64,000 nucleotides of DNA from positions 1-64,000 of the forward strand of contig NZ_NEHO01000019.1 of assembly GCF_002113375.1 (NCBI RefSeq). Reading direction: 5' to 3'. The DNA comes from Pseudomonas sp. R37(2017). Lineage in GTDB: Bacteria > Pseudomonadota > Gammaproteobacteria > Pseudomonadales > Pseudomonadaceae. The notes below the pieces were generated by a model. The model had not been told where the DNA came from. It made no database searches and was given only the letters and a program-made list of their open reading frames with translations. Below are positions 23,215-31,504 of the stretch, in pieces (position 1 is the first letter of the stretch; each line of letters starts with the position of its first letter). The position numbers were made by a program, and so were the translations under genes.

Positions 23215-25074
23215 ATGAAACTCTCCCCCTTCGCCCTGACGCTGACCCTGCTGCCGGCCGGTCAATTGCTGGCCGACACCTTCGAACGCGACCAGGCCCT
23301 GAAGCTGCCCGACGTGTTGATCAGCGCCAACCGCCAGGTCGAAGCACGCAACGACAGCAGCGCCGCCAACACCGTATTCACCCGCGAAGACATCGACCGC
23401 CTGCAACCCTACAGCGTCACCGATCTGTTGCGTCGGGTACCGGGCGTGCAAATCGCGCAGACCGGCGGGCGCGGCAGCCTTCCGGGTGTCTACATCCGTG
23501 GCACTCAGTCGGCCCAGAGCCTGGTGCTGGTGGACGGTCAGCGCATCGGCAGTTCGACTTCCGGTGACAGCAACCTGCAGCACATCAACATTGAACAGGT
23601 AGAGCGCGTGGAAGTGCTGCGTGGCTCCCGCTCGGTGATTTATGGCAGCGATGCCATTGGCGGGGTAATCCAGATCTTCACCCGCCGTGGCGGCGAACAA
23701 GGCCTGCACCCTCGACTGCACATGGGATTTGGCAGCAACCAGACCTGGGAGCGCAGCCTCGGCTTGTCCGGCGGCGATGAAAAAACCCGCTTCAACCTTG
23801 GCACCAGCCTCGACGAAACCGCCGGGATCAATCGCACTCACGAGTCGTTTCCCAGCGACGGCGACCATGACGAATACCGCAACAAGTCGTTTAGCCTGAG
23901 CTTGAGCCACGCCCTGAGCGACGACATCGAAGTCGGCGCCAACGTGCTGGATAACCGAGGCAAGAGCGAGTTCGACAGTCCATTCAATCCAGTTCAGCAG
24001 CAGCCCTACAACGAATTCGATGTGAGCAGCGTCAGCAGCTATGTCGATGCACGGCTCAACGACCGCTGGAAAACCCGCATTGATTTCGGTCACAGCGAGA
24101 ACCGCGAGAAAACCCTCGACAAGCTCAGCGACGAACGCTCGGTGTTCAACACCTATCGCGACTCGATGACCTGGCAGAACGACCTGACGCTCGACGAGCG
24201 CAACAGCCTGATGCTGGGCGGCGACTGGTATGAAGACCGGATCAACAGCAGCACTGCGTTCGACGAGGACAGCCGCTGGAACCGCGCCGCATTCATCCAG
24301 CATCGCTTTACGGCGGACAGCTTCTCCACGGAGTTGGGCCTGCGTCACGACGATAACCAGCAATTCGGCAGCCAGAACACCTGGAGCGGCACCTTCACCC
24401 TGCCGTTGAACCCGGACAACGAAGTGCTGCTGACCTACAGCGAAGGCTTCCGCGCGCCGACGTTCAACGATCTGTACTACCCGGATTTCAGCAACCCGGA
24501 CCTCAAGCCTGAAACCTCGAAAAGCTATGAGCTGCAATGGCGCAGCCAACTGACCGAGAGCAGTCGCCTGGAAACCTCGCTGTATCGCACCGACCTTGAA
24601 GACGCGATCATCTTCGGCAGCAACTCGCGCCCGGAGAACGTCGCCTCGGCGCGGATCAACGGCTTTGAAGCGGCGCTGAAGCAGGAACTGTTCGACTGGC
24701 AGAGCAATCTCGGCGTGGCGATCATCGACCCGCGGGATCGTGACACGGGCCACACTTTGGCTCGTCGTGCGCGGCGCACTTTGAGCTGGGATCTGGACCG
24801 ACAGTTCGATCGCCTGGGCCTCGGCGCCAGCTGGCAAGCGGTCAGCAGCAGCTATGACGACCTGAACAATCAACAGCTCCTCGGCGGCTATGCCTTGTTG
24901 GGACTGCGCAGCAGCTGGGAGCTCAATCGTGAAATCAAGCTGGAGCTGAAGGTCGACAACCTGCTGGACAAGGGTTACAGCCGGGCGTTGTACAGCTTTG
25001 ACGGCAATCAGTACGGGTATCGCGAGGAAGGTCGGGCGTGGATGTTTGGGGTAACCTGGACGCCGGAGATCTAA
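23215..25074 (+). CDS. btuB: TonB-dependent outer-membrane receptor, BtuB type
   Basis: A 619-residue outer-membrane protein: signal peptide (MKLSPFALTLTLLPAGQLLA), plug domain (about 30-150: TVFTREDIDRLQPYSVTDLL, then RGSRSVIYGSDAIGGVIQIF) and a 22-strand barrel. The short size and the plug sequence are those of vitamin B12 receptors. The start at 23215 gives a clean signal peptide; the longer frame begins in non-coding DNA. Context supports B12: a BtuF-like gene lies convergently downstream and the window holds the B12-dependent EutBC. Unusually, no B12 riboswitch precedes it. Its 3' end is overlapped by the tail of the btuF-like frame. Confidence 0.85.
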   Translation: MKLSPFALTLTLLPAGQLLADTFERDQALKLPDVLISANRQVEARNDSSAANTVFTREDIDRLQPYSVTDLLRRVPGVQIAQTGGRGSLPGVYIRGTQSAQSLVLVDGQRIGSSTSGDSNLQHINIEQVERVEVLRGSRSVIYGSDAIGGVIQIFTRRGGEQGLHPRLHMGFGSNQTWERSLGLSGGDEKTRFNLGTSLDETAGINRTHESFPSDGDHDEYRNKSFSLSLSHALSDDIEVGANVLDNRGKSEFDSPFNPVQQQPYNEFDVSSVSSYVDARLNDRWKTRIDFGHSENREKTLDKLSDERSVFNTYRDSMTWQNDLTLDERNSLMLGGDWYEDRINSSTAFDEDSRWNRAAFIQHRFTADSFSTELGLRHDDNQQFGSQNTWSGTFTLPLNPDNEVLLTYSEGFRAPTFNDLYYPDFSNPDLKPETSKSYELQWRSQLTESSRLETSLYRTDLEDAIIFGSNSRPENVASARINGFEAALKQELFDWQSNLGVAIIDPRDRDTGHTLARRARRTLSWDLDRQFDRLGLGASWQAVSSSYDDLNNQQLLGGYALLGLRSSWELNREIKLELKVDNLLDKGYSRALYSFDGNQYGYREEGRAWMFGVTWTPEI

Positions 25075-25891
25075 AGCCAGACTCGATCATTCGTGGCGAG
25101 GGGGCGATCAGTTGGCAAAGCCTGGCAGTCGCCTCGACCATCTGCCCACTCGGCCGCTCCAGGCCCTTGTCTGTCACCAGGCGCAATTGCCCTTGCGCCA
25201 CGGCCGCCACCTGCGGCCAGGCTTTCCATGCATCGAGCTGCGCCTGATCGCCGGCCAGAATCACTTCAGGATTGCGCTGCAACACCGCCTCCACGCTGAC
25301 TTGCGGTGCCGGCAGCTTCAGGTCGGCAAACACGTTGCGAGCACCGCAGACTTCCAGTGCATCACTGATGATCTGCTCGCCGCCGACGGTGTACAACGGC
25401 CGGTCCCAAATCTGATAGAACGCCCGCAACGGCTTGTCCCGTCGATAGCGCTGACGCAGCGCATCCAGGCGCTGGTGCAGGTCGTTCGCCAATGAAACGC
25501 CACGCTCAGGCCGACCGAGTCGAGTGGCGATGGCCTCGATCTGCGCGGTCAACTGGTCCAGGCTATGGGGCTCGGCGACGTAGGTGGGGATGTTCAGGCG
25601 CTTGAGTTGGTCGCGCTGGGCCGGGCCGACGCTACCGGGCCATAGCAGCAACAGATCAGGTTTCAGGCTGAGCAAGCGTTCCATGTCCAGCTGGCCATAG
25701 CGGCCAACGGAAGGCAGATCCTTGAGTTCGGCAGGTCGCTCACCGGCGTCCAGCACACCGACCAGGAGGTCGGCGGAACCCAGTTCGACGACGATTTCAG
25801 AGAGCGACGGTGCAAGGCTGACAACCCGTTCGACCGCGATGGCCGAGCGACTGGCGGCCAGCAACAAAACCGCCAGCCAGATCGCGCGCAT
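24935..25891 (-). CDS. btuF: BtuF-like cobalamin/haem-type periplasmic binding protein
   Basis: A 318-residue protein with a signal peptide (MRAIWLAVLLLAASRSAIA) and the class III binding-protein fold (RVVSLAPSLSEIVVELGSADLLVGV; later LKPDLLLLWPG and QIWDRPLYTVGGEQIISDALEVCG). It should capture cobalamin for a BtuCD importer, but no btuCD genes are in the window. The ATG at 25891 overlaps the preceding stop by one base (TGATG). The last roughly 45 residues look non-homologous: the frame runs through a REP-like remnant (25088-25106) and 140 bases into the opposite strand of btuB. In the other frame a stop follows LIAP after four more codons, so a frameshift or eroded end is likely. Confidence 0.75.
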   Translation of the reverse strand: MRAIWLAVLLLAASRSAIAVERVVSLAPSLSEIVVELGSADLLVGVLDAGERPAELKDLPSVGRYGQLDMERLLSLKPDLLLLWPGSVGPAQRDQLKRLNIPTYVAEPHSLDQLTAQIEAIATRLGRPERGVSLANDLHQRLDALRQRYRRDKPLRAFYQIWDRPLYTVGGEQIISDALEVCGARNVFADLKLPAPQVSVEAVLQRNPEVILAGDQAQLDAWKAWPQVAAVAQGQLRLVTDKGLERPSGQMVEATARLCQLIAPSPRMIESGFRSPASRLPQTSTPDLPRDTRTDCRQSCTTPGCNPCPAGCRPSAPA

Positions 25892-26310
25892 CAACCGAGC
25901 TGACGCGGAATACGGTAGAGGTAGAACAACACGACGGTCGACAGCGCCAGCAGCATCAGCGGCACCGCTTCGAGACCGACGAACACCGCCAGTGCGCCGA
26001 TCCATGCCGGCAAGCCGGCGGCGAGGAATGCCGTGCGCCGCTTGGCCGCCAGACTGATCCAGGCGGCAGGTTCTTCAGGGGTATCGAGGGCTTTGCGGGT
26101 GGCGATCAGCGCGTGTTTGTAGGCACCGAAAAACTTCAGGCTGACAAACATCGAGGCGACTCCGGCGATGAACAAGGGCATCGCCAGCACCGGCAGGATG
26201 GCGTCGCTCTGGCCGAACACCGCGTTGATCACAAACAGCGGCAACAAGGCCAGTGCCAGGTATTGCCACCAGTTGACGGACAGCCGCCGCCTCACCTGAC
26301 CGCGGGTCAC
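25891..26310 (-). CDS. Small uncharacterised inner-membrane protein
   Basis: A 139-residue protein with four hydrophobic segments (about residues 15-33, 40-60, 92-110 and 113-130) and a loop rich in charged residues between the second and third. I do not recognise a functional family. It starts inside the ribA stop (ATGA) and runs into the btuF-like gene with a one-base overlap, so all three are one transcript. An equivalent small membrane gene sits at this place in P. aeruginosa. A role next to the binding protein is possible but unsupported. Confidence 0.8.
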   Translation of the reverse strand: MTRGQVRRRLSVNWWQYLALALLPLFVINAVFGQSDAILPVLAMPLFIAGVASMFVSLKFFGAYKHALIATRKALDTPEEPAAWISLAAKRRTAFLAAGLPAWIGALAVFVGLEAVPLMLLALSTVVLFYLYRIPRQLG

Positions 26311-26924
26311 GCCCGGTCTACCTCGCCCTGATGCTCATTGCCCATCATGTGGTCGAGCTTGCTGGCCTTGGTCGCCAGGTAGAGTCGGTTATGCGGGTTG
26401 TGGCCGGTGTGCAGCGGCACGCGCTCGGCGACCACGATGCCCATGTCGGTCAAGGCTTTGACCTTGCGTGGGTTGTTGGTCATCAGGCGCAGGGACTTCA
26501 CGCCCAGGTGCTCCAGCATCGGCAGGCACATGGCGTAGTCACGCTGGTCGGCGGCAAAGCCCAGGCGCTCGTTGGCTTCAACAGTATCGGCGCCACCGTC
26601 CTGCAACTCATAGGCGCGGATCTTGTTCAGCAGGCCAATGCCACGACCTTCCTGACGCAGGTAGAGCAAAACGCCACGACCTTCCCGGGCGATGGCCTGC
26701 AAGGCGGCCTCCAGTTGCGAGCCACAGTCGCAACGCTGGCTGAACAGGGCATCGCCCGTCAGGCACTCGGAGTGCAACCGGCCGAGCACCGGGGCACCGT
26801 CGGCGATCTCACCCAGGCTCAGCACAACGTGCTCGCGGCCGGTGGCCTCATCGAGGAAGCCGTGCATGGTGAATTGCGCAAAAGGCGTTGGCAGCTTGGA
26901 AGCGGCGACAAAAACGACAGGCAC
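26307..26924 (-). CDS. ribA: GTP cyclohydrolase II
   Basis: A 205-residue cytosolic enzyme opening the imidazole ring of GTP, the first step of riboflavin synthesis. Zinc ligands are all present: HSECLTGDALFSQRCDCGSQL supplies three cysteines, and the LRQEGRGIGL motif with the catalytic Arg/Tyr region follows. The start is GTG at 26924. A separate ribA is needed because the GCHII-like tail of the RibB in this window has lost the zinc cysteines. It heads a short operon with the membrane protein and the BtuF-like protein and is separated by 200 bases, without visible features, from pgpA. Confidence 0.95.
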   Translation of the reverse strand: MPVVFVAASKLPTPFAQFTMHGFLDEATGREHVVLSLGEIADGAPVLGRLHSECLTGDALFSQRCDCGSQLEAALQAIAREGRGVLLYLRQEGRGIGLLNKIRAYELQDGGADTVEANERLGFAADQRDYAMCLPMLEHLGVKSLRLMTNNPRKVKALTDMGIVVAERVPLHTGHNPHNRLYLATKASKLDHMMGNEHQGEVDRA

Positions 26925-27125
26925 CGGTGTGCTCCTGATCTAAAAGTCTGAAGATTCGCAGAGCCGGCATTGTAACAGCAGGTTCCGGAGGACGCTTAGG
27001 CTGAATTATCGGCGATAACGATCAAAATGTTTGATATACGCCCTGAATACAGGCTCCCGGGGTTCAGCGTCAGTACGTGAATCTCCCGATTGACGATCCG
27101 CCTGATCAACGCTGGGAAATCCCGG

Positions 27126-27629
27126 TCAGGCGAAAAACCACACAAGCCCCTGCATCGCCAACCAGGCGAACACCCCGGCCAGGACATCATCGAGCATGAT
27201 GCCAACGCCGCCATGCACGTGCCGGTCGATCCAGCGAATCGGCCACGGCTTGAGGATATCGAAGAAGCGGAACATCAAGAAACCCGCCAGCAACCACTGC
27301 CAGCCTTCCGGCACCAGCCACAGGGTGATCCACATCCCGACCATTTCGTCCCAGACGATGCCTTCATGGTCGTGTACCCGCAAATCGTCGGCCACTTTGC
27401 CGCACAGCCAGAAGCCGAACAGCATGGTGATGCCCAGCATCAGCCAGTAACCCCAGTCCGGCAGCATCTGCCACAACGGAACAAAGGGTAGCGCAACCAA
27501 CGATCCCCAAGTGCCGGGCGCCTTTGGCAAGGTGCCCGAACCGAAGCCGAACGCCAGGAAATGCCATGGATTACGCCAGACCGACGGCGGTACGAATTCC
27601 GCCGGGACCTGTTTGGGATGATCTGTCAC
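27126..27629 (-). CDS. pgpA: Phosphatidylglycerophosphatase A
   Basis: A 167-residue inner-membrane phosphatase that removes phosphate from PGP to give phosphatidylglycerol. The conserved GSGTLPKAPGTWGS and HEGIVWDEMVGMWI blocks carry the acidic catalytic residues, and FRFFDILKPWPIRWID is typical. The GTG at 27629 overlaps the thiL stop (GTGA); a longer frame reaching 27935 lies inside thiL and is rejected. Last gene of the rib-nusB-thiL operon. Confidence 0.94.
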   Translation of the reverse strand: MTDHPKQVPAEFVPPSVWRNPWHFLAFGFGSGTLPKAPGTWGSLVALPFVPLWQMLPDWGYWLMLGITMLFGFWLCGKVADDLRVHDHEGIVWDEMVGMWITLWLVPEGWQWLLAGFLMFRFFDILKPWPIRWIDRHVHGGVGIMLDDVLAGVFAWLAMQGLVWFFA

Positions 27630-28591
27630 GGTGACTCCCGAAAATGTTGATAACCCCGGGTTTGCGGGGTGATGTCCTTGCCATCGGCGTCCAGCAGCGT
27701 CACGCCCTGCCCCTTCACCACCCGGCCAATCACATGGATCGGCCAGCCATCGGCGAGCAATTGCGGCAACTCGACGGACGGTAGGGTGAACGCCAGGACG
27801 TAATCGTCGCCGCCGCTCAGGGCAGCCACCTGTGCATTCGATTGACCGAGAAAGGTAACCAGGCTCTGGGACAGCGGCAAACGGTCCTGCTCGACTTCGA
27901 TGCCGACCTTCGAGGCCAGCGCGATATGTCCGCAATCCGCGAGCAGACCGTCAGAGATATCCATCGCCGAGGTGGCCTTGCCCCGCAGCGCCTGACCCAG
28001 GCCGAGCTGCGGTTGCGGTGACCAGTAATGCGCCAGCAACGGCTCGGCAATGCTCGCCTGGGCTGTACGCTGACCGAGCACCAGGGGCAAGGCACCGGCC
28101 GCATTGCCCAGGTCGCCACCGACACACAGCAGGTCGCCCGGCCGTGCGCCGCTGCGGGTCAACGCCAGGCCACTCGGCACTCGGCCGAACACGGTCATGG
28201 TCAGGCTCAATGGCCCGCGGGTGGTGTCGCCACCCACCAGTGCCACGCCGCAGTTTTGCGCCATCAGGTTCAAACCACGGGCATAGGCTTGCAGCCAATC
28301 GGCGGTCACCGTCGGCAAGGTCAGGGCAAGGGTGAAGGCGACCGGGGTGGCGCCCATGGCTGCCAGGTCGCTGACGGCCACGGCCAGCGAGCGCTGACCG
28401 AGCAGAAACGGATCGCAGGGATCGGCGAAATGCACACCGGCCACCAGCGTATCGGTAGAAATCGCCAACTGCTCCCCAGCAGGAACGGCCAGCAAGGCGC
28501 AATCATCGCCGATTCCGAGGGCAACGCCTTCGCCGCCCTGCGCACAAGGCGCGGCGGCGAAGAAATTGCGGATCAGCTCAAACTCGCCCAT
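27626..28591 (-). CDS. thiL: Thiamine-monophosphate kinase
   Basis: A 321-residue ATP-dependent kinase making thiamine diphosphate from thiamine monophosphate. Family motifs: GIGDDCALL near residue 27, STDTLVAGVHF, NLMAQNCGVALVGGDTTRG and AMDISDGLLAD. It is 27 bases after nusB, a very conserved neighbourhood. The product is the cofactor of Dxs, also in this window. Confidence 0.95.
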   Translation of the reverse strand: MGEFELIRNFFAAAPCAQGGEGVALGIGDDCALLAVPAGEQLAISTDTLVAGVHFADPCDPFLLGQRSLAVAVSDLAAMGATPVAFTLALTLPTVTADWLQAYARGLNLMAQNCGVALVGGDTTRGPLSLTMTVFGRVPSGLALTRSGARPGDLLCVGGDLGNAAGALPLVLGQRTAQASIAEPLLAHYWSPQPQLGLGQALRGKATSAMDISDGLLADCGHIALASKVGIEVEQDRLPLSQSLVTFLGQSNAQVAALSGGDDYVLAFTLPSVELPQLLADGWPIHVIGRVVKGQGVTLLDADGKDITPQTRGYQHFRESP

Positions 28592-28618
28592 GGCGCAGAC
28601 AAAGTGCTCAAGCGCCGA

Positions 28619-29119
28619 TCAGCGCTTGAACGCCTTGACTTCAGCTTCACGCAGACGCGGGGCCAGCTTGTCGAGTACACCGTTGACGAACTTGTGGCCG
28701 TCGGTGGAACCGAAGACCTTGGCCAGTTCGATACCTTCGTTGATCACAACGCGGTACGGCACGTCGACGCGCTTGAGCAGTTCCCAGGTGGACAGGCGCA
28801 GAACCGCCAGTTCAACCGGGTCCAGCTCTTCGATGGTCAAGTCCAGGCATGGCTTGAGCGCGGTGTCGATTTCGGTCTTGAACTGCGGAACCCCATGCAG
28901 GATTTCGCGGAAGTACGCGCCATCGACATCGGTGAAATCGTTATCGACCCGGAACTGCGCTTCGATCTCGTTCAGCGACTGCTTGGCCATGTGCCATTGG
29001 TACAGCGCCTGAGTCGCGAGCTGACGGGCTTCGCGACGCTTGGCGCTCTTCGATGGCTTGCCGGCATCCGCAGGCTTTGGATCGCGCGGGTTGAAACGAT
29101 CGCTATCGTCGCTAATCAC
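28619..29119 (-). CDS. nusB: Transcription antitermination factor NusB
   Basis: A 166-residue all-helical RNA-binding protein that with NusE binds boxA of rRNA leaders. The N-terminal 25 residues (SDDSDRFNPRDPKPADAGKPSK) are a charged extension longer than in E. coli NusB (139 residues); the core starts at RREARQLATQALYQW. The start is GTG at 29119, overlapping the ribH stop (GTGA). Confidence 0.95.
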   Translation of the reverse strand: MISDDSDRFNPRDPKPADAGKPSKSAKRREARQLATQALYQWHMAKQSLNEIEAQFRVDNDFTDVDGAYFREILHGVPQFKTEIDTALKPCLDLTIEELDPVELAVLRLSTWELLKRVDVPYRVVINEGIELAKVFGSTDGHKFVNGVLDKLAPRLREAEVKAFKR

Positions 29120-29592
29120 TTGGCCTCCAACTGCGCCAGCAGGCTGACCATTTCCAGAGCGGACAGGGCAGCTTCAGCACCTTTGTTGCCGGCCTTGGTG
29201 CCGGAACGCTCGATGGCTTGCTCGATGGAGTCAACGGTCAGCACGCCGAATGCAACCGGTACGCCGAACTCCATGGACACCTGGGCCAGGCCCTTGGTGC
29301 ATTCGCCAGCCACGTATTCGAAGTGCGGAGTGCCGCCACGAATGACCGCGCCCAGGGCGATGATTGCCGCGAACTCGCCTTTCTGAGCGACTTTCTGCGC
29401 AACCAGCGGGATTTCGAAGGCGCCAGGTGCGCGGATGATGGTGATGTCGCTTTCGCTTACGCCGTGGCGAACCAGGGCATCAACCGCACCGCTGACCAGG
29501 CTTTCAACGACGAAGCTGTTGAAACGGCCCACTACCAGTGCGTAGCGGCCTTTAGGGGCGATGAAGGTACCTTCGATGGTCTTCAGGGTCAT
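29116..29592 (-). CDS. ribH: 6,7-dimethyl-8-ribityllumazine synthase
   Basis: A 158-residue subunit of the 60-mer that condenses DHBP with the ribitylamino-pyrimidine. The signature GAVIRGGTPHFEYVAGE with catalytic His is complete, as are RFNSFVVESLVSGA and APGAFEIPLVAQK. It is preceded by a 91-base gap with a GC-rich hairpin and followed by nusB with overlapping codons. Confidence 0.96.
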   Translation of the reverse strand: MTLKTIEGTFIAPKGRYALVVGRFNSFVVESLVSGAVDALVRHGVSESDITIIRAPGAFEIPLVAQKVAQKGEFAAIIALGAVIRGGTPHFEYVAGECTKGLAQVSMEFGVPVAFGVLTVDSIEQAIERSGTKAGNKGAEAALSALEMVSLLAQLEAK

Positions 29593-29609
29593 TCGTTAGA
29601 TCTCTTAAA

Positions 29610-29640
29610 GAGCCGGGACGCGTCTCGTACGCGCCCCTCG
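29610..29640 (-). promoter_or_regulatory. Hairpin in the ribB-ribH spacer
   Basis: On the minus strand GGGGCGCGT-ACGAG-ACGCGTCCC forms a strong stem about 25 bases before ribH, followed by a short CTTTAAGAG stretch. It is not an FMN riboswitch and lacks a terminator T-run; perhaps it marks an RNA processing site. Confidence 0.4.
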
Positions 29641-29683
29641 GTGATATTTGAACCGCGAATTCAAGGCCGGAAACACCCGGTCA

Positions 29684-30775
29684 TTATTCGGAGGGCACGT
29701 ATTCTACAACTTCCAGATCGAAACCGGATATCGCATTAAATTTCATCGGTGCCGACATCAGGCGCATTTTGCGTACGCCCAGGTCACGCAGGATCTGCGA
29801 ACCGGCACCCACAGTGCTGTAGGTGGTCGGTTTTTTCGCCGCGGCGTGATCGGCGGTTTCGCGGATATGCGCCAGCAACACGTCGCCATCGAGCGGGTGA
29901 CCGAGCAACAGCACCACGCCGCTGCCGGCCTCGGCCACCGTGGCCATGGCGGCGCGCAGGCTCCAGCGGCCCGGTTGCTTGACCATCAGCAGGTCGCGCA
30001 GCGGGTCCATGTTGTGCACGCGAACCAGGGTCGGCTCTTCGGCACACACATTGCCCAGGGTCAGCGCCATGTGCACGTCGCCTTCCACCGAATCACGATA
30101 GGTCACCAGGTTGAATTGGCCCAGTTCGCTGTCCAGTGGCTGCTCGGCAATCCGCTGAACGGTACGTTCGTGGATCATCCGGTAGTGAATGAGGTCGGCG
30201 ATGGTGCCGATCTTGATGTCGTGTTCGGCGGCAAAAGTTTCCAGTTCGGCGCGACGGGACATGGTGCCGTCGTCGTTCATCACTTCGCAGATCACGCCAC
30301 TGGGCTCGAAACCGGCCATGCGCGCCAGGTCGCATGCCGCTTCGGTGTGACCGGCGCGGGCCAGGGTACCGCCGGCCTGGGCCATCAATGGGAAGATGTG
30401 GCCCGGGCTGACGATGTCTTCGGCCTTGGCATCACGGGCGGCGGCGGCCTGCACGGTACGCGCACGGTCGGCGGCGGAAATGCCGGTGGTCACACCGGTG
30501 GCCGCTTCGATCGATACGGTGAACTTGGTACCGAAACCGGAACCGTTGCGCGGCGCCATCAACGGCAGCTTGAGCAATTCGCAACGCTCGCGGGTCATCG
30601 GCATGCAGATCAGGCCGCGGGCATGCTTGGCCATGAAGTTGATGTGCTCGGGCTTGCAGCACTCGGCGGCCATGATCAGGTCGCCTTCGTTCTCGCGGTC
30701 TTCGTCATCCATGAGGATGACCATCTTGCCTTGGCGGATGTCTTCAACCAGTTCTTCAATGCTATTGAGCGCCAC
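29684..30775 (-). CDS. ribB: 3,4-dihydroxy-2-butanone-4-phosphate synthase with degenerate GCHII-like tail
   Basis: A 363-residue protein. Residues 1-200 are the DHBP synthase domain (MVILMDDEDRENEGDLIMAA; EGMV-type loop; HTEAACDLARMAGFEPSGVI) making the four-carbon donor of riboflavin. Residues 205-363 align with GTP cyclohydrolase II but lack the three zinc-binding cysteines, reading VHNMDPLRDLLMVKQPGRWS where the active enzyme has a Cys cluster. So the tail is catalytically dead, and the true RibA is encoded at 26307-26924. The GTG at 30775 follows GGGGGTG. The gene is 16 bases from ribC. Confidence 0.93.
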   Translation of the reverse strand: MALNSIEELVEDIRQGKMVILMDDEDRENEGDLIMAAECCKPEHINFMAKHARGLICMPMTRERCELLKLPLMAPRNGSGFGTKFTVSIEAATGVTTGISAADRARTVQAAAARDAKAEDIVSPGHIFPLMAQAGGTLARAGHTEAACDLARMAGFEPSGVICEVMNDDGTMSRRAELETFAAEHDIKIGTIADLIHYRMIHERTVQRIAEQPLDSELGQFNLVTYRDSVEGDVHMALTLGNVCAEEPTLVRVHNMDPLRDLLMVKQPGRWSLRAAMATVAEAGSGVVLLLGHPLDGDVLLAHIRETADHAAAKKPTTYSTVGAGSQILRDLGVRKMRLMSAPMKFNAISGFDLEVVEYVPSE

Positions 30776-30791
30776 AAGGCACCCCCTTGAG

Positions 30792-31457
30792 TCAGGATTT
30801 GAGATAGCCGTTGGCGGCCAGAAAGCTTTCGGTAATGGTGCTGCCAGCCGCAGGCTCCGCGGCTTTGTCGCCCAGCAACAGGCGTTCAAGGTAACGGGCC
30901 AGCAAGTCCACCTCCAGGTTCACCCGGCGCCCCGGTTGATACGACGCCATGATGGTTTCGCTCAGGGTGTGCGGAATGATGGTCAGCAGGAACTCGGCGC
31001 CATCGACTGCGTTCACGGTCAGGCTGGTGCCGTCGACGGTGATCGAGCCTTTATGGGCGATGTACTTTGCCAGGTCCTTCGGCGCGCGAATGCGGAATTC
31101 CACGGCGCGCGCGTTTTCGGTACGGGCAACCACTTCGCCCACGCCATCGACGTGACCGCTGACCAGGTGCCCGCCGAGGCGAGTGGTCGGGGTCAGGGCT
31201 TTTTCCAGATTGACCGGGCTGCCACTTTTCAGGTCGTTCATGGCGGTGCAGTCGAGGGTTTCGCGACTGACGTCGGCGGCGAAGCCGTTGCCCGGCAACT
31301 CGACGGCGGTCAGGCATACGCCGTTGACCGCGATGCTGTCGCCCAGTTTGACGTCGCTCAGGTCGAGCTTGCCGGTTTCGACATGAACCCGCACATCACC
31401 GCCCTTTGGGGTCAATGCACGAATACTGCCGATGGATTCGATGATGCCGGTAAACAT
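30792..31457 (-). CDS. ribC: Riboflavin synthase alpha chain
   Basis: A 221-residue enzyme that dismutates two lumazines to riboflavin. Two repeated lumazine-binding halves are visible, each with a GDSIAVNGVCLT- or GSITVDGTSLT-type strand and a GHLVSGHVDG motif. Begins MFTGIIESIGSI, the classic N-terminus. Between ribD and ribB in the operon. Confidence 0.95.
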   Translation of the reverse strand: MFTGIIESIGSIRALTPKGGDVRVHVETGKLDLSDVKLGDSIAVNGVCLTAVELPGNGFAADVSRETLDCTAMNDLKSGSPVNLEKALTPTTRLGGHLVSGHVDGVGEVVARTENARAVEFRIRAPKDLAKYIAHKGSITVDGTSLTVNAVDGAEFLLTIIPHTLSETIMASYQPGRRVNLEVDLLARYLERLLLGDKAAEPAAGSTITESFLAANGYLKS

Positions 31458-31504
31458 GAGGTTCTCCTCGAGAACAAAGCCAAAGCTTGCGCGATGGCCG
31501 GAAA

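Noticed and set aside
26925..27125. Promoter or RNA element in the ribA-pgpA gap
   Set aside because: I saw no convincing promoter, terminator or riboswitch.
29593..29683. FMN riboswitch before ribH or ribB
   Set aside because: None of the conserved RFN blocks (for example AGGGCNGGG, GATCCGGT) could be seen here or in the gaps before ribB, ribC or nrdR.
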